Source: an uncultured Legionellaceae bacterium (lineage in GTDB: Bacteria; Pseudomonadota; Gammaproteobacteria; Legionellales; Legionellaceae). Taken from it: a stretch of DNA of 19,239 bases. Shown piece by piece: positions 13,955 to 19,239 of the stretch. Positions within the stretch are counted from its first letter, which is position 1, and each line of letters opens with the position of its first letter. Below the pieces are notes generated by a model. It saw only the letters and a program-made list of their open reading frames with translations, searched no databases and was not told where the DNA came from. The stretch spans positions 1 to 19,239 of the forward strand of contig CAISSD010000051.1 of assembly GCA_903887975.1 (NCBI GenBank), read 5' to 3'. The translations under genes were made by a program, and so were the position numbers.

Positions 13955-14579
13955 AAAAAACATTCGTGCGATTTTTGAGTGCTTTCAAGCACAAAATCCA
14001 CAACCAAAAACTGAGCTGTTGTATCGTAGTCCGTTTGAGCTGTTGATTGCGGTGATGCTTTCAGCACAAGCGACGGATGTTGGGGTGAATAAAGTGACAC
14101 CTGCATTGTTTCTTGTTGCAAACACGCCCGAATTGATGTTGGTGCTTGGTGAGACGCGATTAAAAAGTATGATCAAGACCATCGGGTTATTCAACACCAA
14201 AGCATCGAACATCATCAAAACCTGTGGCATATTGGTGACACAGCATCATGCTCAAGTTCCCGATACGCGAGAAGCACTTCAAAAGTTGCCCGGCGTGGGT
14301 CGAAAAACGGCCAACGTGGTGTTGAACACGGCGTTTGGGTTGCCCACGATGGCGGTGGATACGCATATTTTTCGAGTAGCCAACCGAACGGGTCTCGCAA
14401 CAGGGAAGACACCTTTGGTGGTTGAGCGGGGGTTGTTGAAAGCCATTCCCGAAGAATTTTTAAACAACGCACATCATTGGTTGATTTTGCATGGGCGCTA
14501 TGTGTGCGTGGCCAGAAAGCCACGTTGTTCAGTGTGTGTGATTCGCGAGTTTTGTGAATATCCGGCGAAAAATGGATAA
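13947..14579 (+). CDS. nth: Endonuclease III (DNA glycosylase/AP lyase)
   Basis: Nth excises oxidised pyrimidines in base excision repair and cuts the abasic site. With ATG 13947 the protein is 210 residues and its key residues fall at the same numbers as in E. coli: helix-hairpin-helix LPGVGRK with catalytic K120, D138 in VDTH, and the 4Fe-4S ligands C187-x6-C194-x2-C197-x5-C203. It should be active. A GTG at 13944 is the alternative start. The gene overlaps the rnfB stop by eight bases and has an eight-A run in codons 3-5. In E. coli nth also follows the rsx/rnf operon, so the pairing is an old linkage. Confidence 0.95.
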   Translation: MNKKNIRAIFECFQAQNPQPKTELLYRSPFELLIAVMLSAQATDVGVNKVTPALFLVANTPELMLVLGETRLKSMIKTIGLFNTKASNIIKTCGILVTQHHAQVPDTREALQKLPGVGRKTANVVLNTAFGLPTMAVDTHIFRVANRTGLATGKTPLVVERGLLKAIPEEFLNNAHHWLILHGRYVCVARKPRCSVCVIREFCEYPAKNG

Positions 14580-14602
14580 ACCATAATAAAATTGAAAAAT
14601 TT

Positions 14603-14611
14603 TGCTATACT
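14603..14611 (+). promoter_or_regulatory. Extended -10 promoter of the double-knottin gene
   Basis: TGCTATACT (14603-14611) is an extended -10 (TG-n-TATACT) in the 65-base gap after nth. TTGAAA at 14592 is too close (8 bp) to serve as the -35. Transcription would begin near 14618, giving a ~27-base leader that contains the ribosome site TAAGGGG (14628-14634). The small gene thus has its own promoter and need not be read through from nth. Confidence 0.58.
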
Positions 14612-14644
14612 CAAATTAAGCATCACTTAAGGGGTATATCAATC

Positions 14645-14920
14645 ATGAAAGAATTTACCATCAATTGTGAATGGATAAAACAATGTATTGCTAACGCGTT
14701 ATGTATTTCGTGCTTGTTAACCATCTTTGTCGTCAATGCTCAGGCATGTACGGGTAAAGGCTATCAGTGTGGGCAAAATGGGAACTGTTGTAAAGGCTAT
14801 TGTGGTAGCGATAACACGTGTACGTGCATCCAGTCAAATAAGTCCTGTAGTAGTGACTCATCTTGCTGCTCTGGTTCATGTGTCTCCAATGGTTATGGGC
14901 AAGATACCTGTGCCAATTAA
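14645..14920 (+). CDS. Secreted tandem knottin-like (inhibitor cystine knot) mini-protein
   Basis: The 91-residue product has a long N-region and hydrophobic stretch (about 15-31, ALCISCLLTIFVV) ending in an A-x-A signal peptidase site (A32-Q-A34), so the mature chain of ~57 residues begins at C35. It holds twelve cysteines in two copies of one pattern: C35-x6-C42-x5-C48-C49-x3-C53-x5-C59, one Thr, then C61-x6-C68-x5-C74-C75-x3-C79-x9-C89. C-x6-C-x5-CC-x3-C-xn-C is the canonical spacing of inhibitor cystine knots, best known from spider, cone-snail and plant peptides. Residues between are small and polar (Gly, Ser, Asn, Lys). Secretion is well supported; the knot fold and any toxin, inhibitor or effector role are inference. 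RBS AAGGGG stands 10 bases upstream. It is convergent with glmU (12-base gap). Confidence 0.78.
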   Translation: MKEFTINCEWIKQCIANALCISCLLTIFVVNAQACTGKGYQCGQNGNCCKGYCGSDNTCTCIQSNKSCSSDSSCCSGSCVSNGYGQDTCAN

Positions 14921-14932
14921 AATAAAATGGTT

Positions 14933-16294
14933 TCAAACCTTATTTTTTATTGGTCTAGCCCATCCCTCTAACGTTTTTTGAATGGTTGGGCTTAACGTTA
15001 GTGTATTTGCTGGCGCGTTTTTTCTAAGGGTGGTGCCAGCACCGAGGGTTGCGTTTTTACCCACGACAACAGGTGCCACGAGTTGCGTGTCAGAACCGAT
15101 AAAAGCGCCGTCTTCGATGATGGTTTGATGTTTGTTGATCCCATCATAATTACACGTAATGGTGCCAGCCCCAATATTAACGTCTTGGCCGATGGTTGCA
15201 TCGCCCAGATAACTTAAATGACTGGCTTTGCTGTGCGCACCCAAAGTGGTGTTTTTGACTTCCACAAAATTGCCAATTTTTCCATGCGCCCCAACCACGG
15301 TATTTGGCCGTATTCGGGCAAAAGGTCCAATGGTGCAATGCTCGCCAATGGTTGCATTGTCCAAAATGCTGTAGGGTAAAATATGCGCATTATCTCCTAT
15401 GGTGACGTTGGATAAAATACAATGAGCACCAATGTGAACGTTATTACCCAAAACAACCTTGCCCTCAAAAATGGTATTCACATCAATCAATACATCTTGA
15501 CCATGTTCTAATTCGCCACGAAATTCAACCCGCGCACCATCGGCAATGGTGATGCCGGCAAGCATGTAGGCATGGGCCTGTTGCTCTTGATAACTTCGCT
15601 CTAAGATTTGCAATTGCAAGCGATTGTTCACGCCTTGAATTTCCATGGGATGTTGGGTTCTAAGACCCTCAATGGGTGTTTTTTCTTGAACGGCCATCGT
15701 CACGATATCCGTAAGATAGAGTTCTTTTTGTGCATTTTGCGGTGTTAATTGCGGAAGCCAGCGGTGAAGTGCTGCGGCTTTTGCGCTGCAAATACCACTA
15801 TAAATTTCTTTGATGTCACGCTCGATGGGCGAGGCATCTTTTTCTTCAACAATACCGATGACAGCACCCTCAGTATTGCGTTTGATGCGTCCAAGACCAA
15901 ATGGCGTATCAACAACAGCGACCAGAAGTTTTAATGGCGCACGTTGTGCCAATAATCTTTCTAGGGTGGCTGATTGAATCAAAGGCACATCAGCGGATAA
16001 AATCAGTACATCGGCATCATGGGGAATATGGGGCATGGCCTGAAGTACAGCGTGTCCTGTGCCCAGTTGCGTTTCTTGGATGACCCAATGTAGGGGAAAT
16101 GAAGCCAGTGTTTTCTGAACCAAGGCACTGCCATGACCAACCACCACATGAATGCATTCAGGGTTTAGTTTTAAAGCAGTTTCCACCACATGGGTGAGCA
16201 TGGGTTTTCCGCCGATTTGATGCAATACTTTAGGGGTCTTGGAGTGCATACGGGTGCCAAGCCCTGCGGCCAGAATAATGATGTGAAGGGGCAT
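14933..16294 (-). CDS. glmU: Bifunctional GlcN-1-P acetyltransferase / GlcNAc-1-P uridylyltransferase
   Basis: GlmU makes UDP-GlcNAc, the common precursor of peptidoglycan and lipid A, in two reactions. The N-terminal pyrophosphorylase domain (1 to ~228) shows LAAGLGTRMHSKTPKVLH (8-25), the GTGHAVLQA uridine site and LSADVPL. The C-terminal left-handed beta-helix (from ~250) is a run of hexapeptide repeats with KNTTLGAHSKASHLSYLGDA and GAGTITCNYDG, the acetyltransferase site. At 453 residues it matches the family (E. coli 456). I chose ATG 16294 because MPLHIIILAAG is the normal N-terminus; the open frame extends 75 codons further upstream to 16519 but would run through the divergent map promoter region and lacks family similarity. 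Its product links functionally to the MurNAc recycling genes elsewhere in the window. Confidence 0.95.
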   Translation of the reverse strand: MPLHIIILAAGLGTRMHSKTPKVLHQIGGKPMLTHVVETALKLNPECIHVVVGHGSALVQKTLASFPLHWVIQETQLGTGHAVLQAMPHIPHDADVLILSADVPLIQSATLERLLAQRAPLKLLVAVVDTPFGLGRIKRNTEGAVIGIVEEKDASPIERDIKEIYSGICSAKAAALHRWLPQLTPQNAQKELYLTDIVTMAVQEKTPIEGLRTQHPMEIQGVNNRLQLQILERSYQEQQAHAYMLAGITIADGARVEFRGELEHGQDVLIDVNTIFEGKVVLGNNVHIGAHCILSNVTIGDNAHILPYSILDNATIGEHCTIGPFARIRPNTVVGAHGKIGNFVEVKNTTLGAHSKASHLSYLGDATIGQDVNIGAGTITCNYDGINKHQTIIEDGAFIGSDTQLVAPVVVGKNATLGAGTTLRKNAPANTLTLSPTIQKTLEGWARPIKNKV

Positions 16295-16329
16295 GATGAA
16301 TGATTTCAGCGTTGATTTAGTATCCCATG

Positions 16330-16335
16330 AGTATA
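16330..16335 (-). promoter_or_regulatory. Possible -10 element of glmU
   Basis: Read on the minus strand, TATACT at 16335-16330 lies ~36 bases before the glmU ATG. No convincing -35 is placed 16-18 bp upstream, only an A/T-rich tract, so this is a weak call. The 133-base glmU-map gap otherwise shows no structure I can name. Confidence 0.3.
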
Positions 16336-16427
16336 CAACAACGAAAAAAATAAAAAACCACAAGCTTTCTTGAAACAATCTGATGTAAAATAAGCTCAAT
16401 TTGACACATAAACATCGAGTTACAGGC

Positions 16428-17213
16428 ATGACCGTTATAAAAACGCCAGATGAAATTGAAAAAATGCGCATTGCCGGACAATTAACCGCCAAAGTTTTGG
16501 AAGCCTTAAGCGCGGTCATTCATGCGGGCATGACGACCATGGAGGTGGATGCTTTTTGCGAGGATTATATTGTTCATACCTTAAAAGCCAAACCTGGCAG
16601 TAAAGGCCAATATGGCTATCCCTACTCGGTTAATACATCGCTGAATCATGTGATTTGTCATGGCATGCCCTCGAACAAACAAACACTTAAAAAAGGCGAT
16701 ATTGTGAATGTTGATGTGACCGTTATTCATGACGGCTATTATGGGGACAGCAGCAAAATGTTTTGCATTGGTGAAGTCCCAACGCATGCACAGCGTCTGG
16801 TGGATGTGACGCAAGAATGTTTGTATCGTGGGATTTTGGCGGTCAAACCCGGTGCCACATTGGGCGATATTGGTTATGCCATTCAAACACATGCCGTAAA
16901 GCATCATTATTCGGTGGTTAAAGAATATTGTGGGCATGGTATTGGGCAAAAAATGCATGAAGATCCCCAAGTGGTGCATTATGGATTGCCAGGACAAGGC
17001 ATGGTGTTGCAAGAAGGCATGACGTTTACCATTGAACCCATGATCAATCAGGGTTTGGCCTTGGTCAAACACATTGAGCGTGATGGCTGGCCCATTGCGG
17101 TGACCAAAGATAGAAAACTCTCCGCACAATGGGAACACACCCTGCTTGTCACCTCGACGGGCTTTGAAGTATTGACCTTGCGCGAAGAAGAACGCGGTGG
17201 CGTATTGTCATGA
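16428..17213 (+). CDS. map: Methionine aminopeptidase, type I
   Basis: Removes the initiator methionine from new proteins. The 261-residue protein (E. coli 264) has all metal and catalytic positions: H78 (HVICHGMP), D96 (VNVDVTV), D107 (GYYGDSSKMF), the histidine of GHGIGQKMHEDP, the glutamate of FTIEPM and that of WEHTLLVT. ATG 16428 gives the family N-terminus MTVIKTPDEIEKMR; the TTG at 16401 would add nine unrelated residues. It is divergent from glmU and its stop overlaps the ansA start (ATGA), forming a two-gene operon. Confidence 0.95.
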   Translation: MTVIKTPDEIEKMRIAGQLTAKVLEALSAVIHAGMTTMEVDAFCEDYIVHTLKAKPGSKGQYGYPYSVNTSLNHVICHGMPSNKQTLKKGDIVNVDVTVIHDGYYGDSSKMFCIGEVPTHAQRLVDVTQECLYRGILAVKPGATLGDIGYAIQTHAVKHHYSVVKEYCGHGIGQKMHEDPQVVHYGLPGQGMVLQEGMTFTIEPMINQGLALVKHIERDGWPIAVTKDRKLSAQWEHTLLVTSTGFEVLTLREEERGGVLS

Positions 17214-18223
17214 ATAAACGCATTTTGATTATTAATACTGGGGGGACCATCAGTTCGGTGAAATCGAAAACAGGCTACACCCCTGTTCAAGATTATGTGG
17301 GCGCTGTTTTAAAGACCATGCCGGTATTTTTGCATCCCGATATGCCCTCCTATGACATCAAAGAATACTGTCCGTTGCTTGATTCATCCAATATGGGTCT
17401 TAAAGAGTGGAATCAAATTGGCCAAGATATTGCCAATTGTTACGATGCTTATGATGGTTTTGTTATTTTTCATGGCACCGATACCATGGCGTACACTGCT
17501 TCGGCTTTGTCGTTTATGTTGGAGCATTTGGATAAACCGGTGATTTTAACCGGATCACAAATTCCTTTATCCGAAGTTCGTAACGATGCTCTGGATAATA
17601 TCATGACGTCGCTGTGGCTCTGTGCTCATGAACCCATCAAAGAAGTATGCATTTATTTTCATCAGCAATTATTGCGAGGTAATCGCACCCAAAAAGTCAG
17701 TGCGGCATCGTTTAATGCTTTTGCGTCGCCTAATTATCCTGTTTTGGCAAAAATTGGTACGGACATTGCCTTGAATTTAAAGTACATGCAAAAGTCACCT
17801 CAAGTGCCTTTTCATTTCCAACCCATACAATCGCATTTTATTGCAAATTTTCGATTGTTTCCGGGTTTTGTCACGGAAGTCTTGGCATTTTTATTGCAGC
17901 AACCCATTGTTGGCTTGGTTTTGGAAACTTATGGTGCGGGTAATGCACAAAACAATGATCCGCGTTTTTTAAATATATTGCATGAGGCTTCGTTACGAGG
18001 GGTTGTGATTGTCAATTGCAGTCAATGCCAGCAAGGTCATGTTTCCATGAGTCAATACGCAACCGGATACACCCTAAAGCAAGCGGGGTTAATCAGCGGT
18101 CATGACATGACGCCAGAAGCTGCACATTGTAAATTGTTGTATTTACTCAGCAAATATTCCGATGTGGCGTTGGTAAAACGTGATATGGAGCGGGATTTGT
18201 GTGGAGAGTTGACTTCCAATTAG
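17210..18223 (+). CDS. ansA: Cytoplasmic L-asparaginase, type I
   Basis: Hydrolyses asparagine to aspartate and ammonia. The 337-residue protein matches E. coli AnsA (338) along its length: N-T-G-G-T-I near the N-terminus with the nucleophilic threonine, the second active-site block HGTDTMAYTASALSFML, then VILTGSQIPLSEVRNDA, a R-G-N-R-T-Q-K-V segment and the ETYGAGNA block. There is no signal peptide, so it is the low-affinity cytoplasmic form and not the periplasmic type II. It begins four bases inside the map stop (ATGA overlap). rppH follows after a 52-base gap with no clear promoter or terminator. Confidence 0.94.
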   Translation: MNKRILIINTGGTISSVKSKTGYTPVQDYVGAVLKTMPVFLHPDMPSYDIKEYCPLLDSSNMGLKEWNQIGQDIANCYDAYDGFVIFHGTDTMAYTASALSFMLEHLDKPVILTGSQIPLSEVRNDALDNIMTSLWLCAHEPIKEVCIYFHQQLLRGNRTQKVSAASFNAFASPNYPVLAKIGTDIALNLKYMQKSPQVPFHFQPIQSHFIANFRLFPGFVTEVLAFLLQQPIVGLVLETYGAGNAQNNDPRFLNILHEASLRGVVIVNCSQCQQGHVSMSQYATGYTLKQAGLISGHDMTPEAAHCKLLYLLSKYSDVALVKRDMERDLCGELTSN

Positions 18224-18275
18224 TGTTGATTTATGAAAAGATCAAGCCATGTAGGCCCATGTGGATGAGTAGATC

Positions 18276-18797
18276 ATGGTGATTGATAAAGCTGGGTTTA
18301 GGCTTAATGTCGGCATTATTTTGGTGAATGAAAAAAACTTGGTATTTTGGGGTAAACGTCTTGGTCATGATGCTTGGCAGTTTCCGCAAGGTGGTATTGC
18401 AAACGGTGAATCTGCCTTAAACGCCATGTACCGAGAGTTGTACGAAGAAATTGGTTTAGAGCGGCAGGATGTTGAAGTATTGGGTGTGACCAAACGCTGG
18501 CTTAAATATCGGCTCCCGAAACAATATTTACGTCAAGGTAGTGTGCCTTTGGTGGTGGGACAAAAGCAAAAATGGTTTTTATTACGACTTAAATCGTGCG
18601 ATCAAAAAATTCGCCTGGATTTAAGCGATTCGCCTGAGTTTGATAGTTGGCGATGGGTAGACTATTTCTTCCCTCAAGAACAGGTGATTTTTTTTAAAAA
18701 ACAAGTTTATGCTGAGGCGCTAAAGGAGTTATCATCTCTGTTTAAAAAGCGATCTTCATGGTTTGGTCGATTGCGTTGTCGAGGAAATAATCGTTAA
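18276..18797 (+). CDS. rppH: RNA pyrophosphohydrolase (Nudix)
   Basis: RppH removes pyrophosphate from mRNA 5' ends, triggering decay by RNase E. The 173-residue protein opens with the family N-terminus MVIDKAGFRLNVGIILVN. It has the full Nudix box at residues 39-61, G-G-x5-E-x7-R-E-L-x-E-E-I-G-L, preceded by AWQFPQGG. KRWLKYRLPKQY and W-F-L-L-R-L, with EFDSWRWVDYFFP, are further RppH landmarks. The length is typical (E. coli 176). The next gene begins three bases after its stop, and rppH-ptsP is a conserved gammaproteobacterial pair. Confidence 0.95.
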   Translation: MVIDKAGFRLNVGIILVNEKNLVFWGKRLGHDAWQFPQGGIANGESALNAMYRELYEEIGLERQDVEVLGVTKRWLKYRLPKQYLRQGSVPLVVGQKQKWFLLRLKSCDQKIRLDLSDSPEFDSWRWVDYFFPQEQVIFFKKQVYAEALKELSSLFKKRSSWFGRLRCRGNNR

Positions 18798-18800
18798 TCC

Positions 18801-19239
18801 ATGTTAAAAATACTCAAACGAATTGTACAAGAAGTTTCGACATCCAGGCATTTGGCTGATGCCTTGTCGAAATTGGTTTTTCGTGTGCAAGAATCGTTGG
18901 GTGCTGAAGTCAGCTCGGTTTATTTGATTGATCACACCTGTTCTGAATATGTTTTGGTGGCAACTCAAGGCTTTAAAAAAACGGCTGAATATCGCGTACG
19001 CTTTCCATTGAATCAAGGCTTGATTGGCCTCGTGGGGCGACGAGAAGAACCCATTAATTTAAATGATGCAACCCTTCATCCTGATTTTGTTCACGATCCT
19101 TTATTGAGTGATGCGCCATGTCGGGCTTTTCTTGGTGTTCCCATCATCCAGCATCGTAAATTATATGGGGTGATGGTTTTACAGCATTTCGGTGCTCGTC
19201 AGTTTGAAGATGCCGAAGAAGCCTTTTTAATTACCTTGG
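18801..19239 (+). CDS. ptsP: Phosphoenolpyruvate-protein phosphotransferase PtsP (EI-Ntr), N-terminal part
   Basis: The frame stays open to the right edge, giving the first 146 residues of a protein expected to exceed 700. What is visible is a GAF domain: MLKILKRIVQEVSTSRHL, then L-G-A-E-V-S-S-V-Y-L-I-D, A-T-Q-G-F, LNQGLIGLVGRREEPINL, H-P-D-F and FLGVPIIQHRKLYGVMVLQ. That is the N-terminal sensor of the nitrogen-type enzyme I, which starts the PtsP-NPr-EIIA-Ntr phosphorelay and in E. coli senses glutamine. The PEP-utilising domains lie beyond the window. Its position immediately after rppH supports the call. Confidence 0.9.
   Translation, partial: MLKILKRIVQEVSTSRHLADALSKLVFRVQESLGAEVSSVYLIDHTCSEYVLVATQGFKKTAEYRVRFPLNQGLIGLVGRREEPINLNDATLHPDFVHDPLLSDAPCRAFLGVPIIQHRKLYGVMVLQHFGARQFEDAEEAFLITL

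Noticed and set aside
13944..13960. Eight-A run at the start of nth as a frameshift site
   Set aside because: The run is in frame in the coding sequence and the protein aligns at the expected residue numbers, so no disruption is seen.
14588..14603. A/T-only hairpin AAAATT-GAAA-AATTTT after nth as a terminator
   Set aside because: The stem has no G-C pairs and is followed by the extended -10 promoter of the next gene; too weak for an intrinsic terminator.
14860..14890. Lipoprotein attachment at C35 of the knottin-like protein
   Set aside because: The residues before the cysteine (A-Q-A) do not fit a lipobox and C35 is the first cysteine of the repeating pattern; signal peptidase I cleavage is more likely.
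16295..16519. N-terminal extension of glmU by 75 codons
   Set aside because: The frame is open but the extension lacks family similarity, overlaps the divergent map start, and MPLHIIILAAG is the standard GlmU beginning.

Overview
The window is a gene-dense stretch (roughly 40-45% GC, estimated by eye) of a gammaproteobacterial chromosome. Order and content (pepN; amgK/murU divergent from lptD-surA-pdxA-folA; metG-rnfB-nth; glmU; map-ansA; rppH-ptsP) resemble a reduced, possibly host-associated member of the Legionellales/Coxiella-like gammaproteobacteria. That placement is inferred from gene order and protein style, not from a marker gene. No rRNA, tRNA, CRISPR array or complete transposable element was recognised.

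Layout. 1-301: 3' end of pepN. 302-522: intergenic stretch dominated by a near-perfect 23-bp inverted repeat (392-453). 523-804: a small secreted cysteine-rich protein of unknown function. 808-1537: hairpin, well-formed promoter, operator-like repeats and a VapB/VapC toxin-antitoxin pair whose 3' end runs into murU. 1511-5159 (minus strand): amgK, a large TPR/repeat protein, then murU. AmgK and MurU are the kinase and uridylyltransferase of the MurNAc recycling bypass; the large unknown protein sits between them. 5210-10608 (plus): lptD, then surA-pdxA-folA in ATGA-type overlaps; LptD and its chaperone SurA belong to outer-membrane biogenesis, PdxA to vitamin B6 and FolA to folate. 10568-11686 (minus): a CinA-like protein with a decayed C-terminal domain. 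11739-14579 (plus): metG-rnfB-nth, overlapping. 14645-14920: a second secreted mini-protein with twelve cysteines in two inhibitor-cystine-knot-like modules. 14933-16294 (minus): glmU. 16428-18223 (plus): map-ansA, overlapping. 18276-end: rppH and the start of ptsP.

Most of the window is housekeeping. The accessory layer is thin but interesting: two exported cysteine-rich mini-proteins inserted between housekeeping genes, the 14.7-kb one a tandem double-knot candidate with its own extended -10 promoter; a 629-residue TPR protein whose natural ATG is out of frame because of a nine-A run and whose C-terminus carries about 43-residue repeats; and a vapBC module abutting a truncated murU. Several housekeeping proteins show odd changes: DHFR lacks the near-invariant active-site Trp, CinA lacks its nucleophile, and RnfB is orphaned and unanchored.
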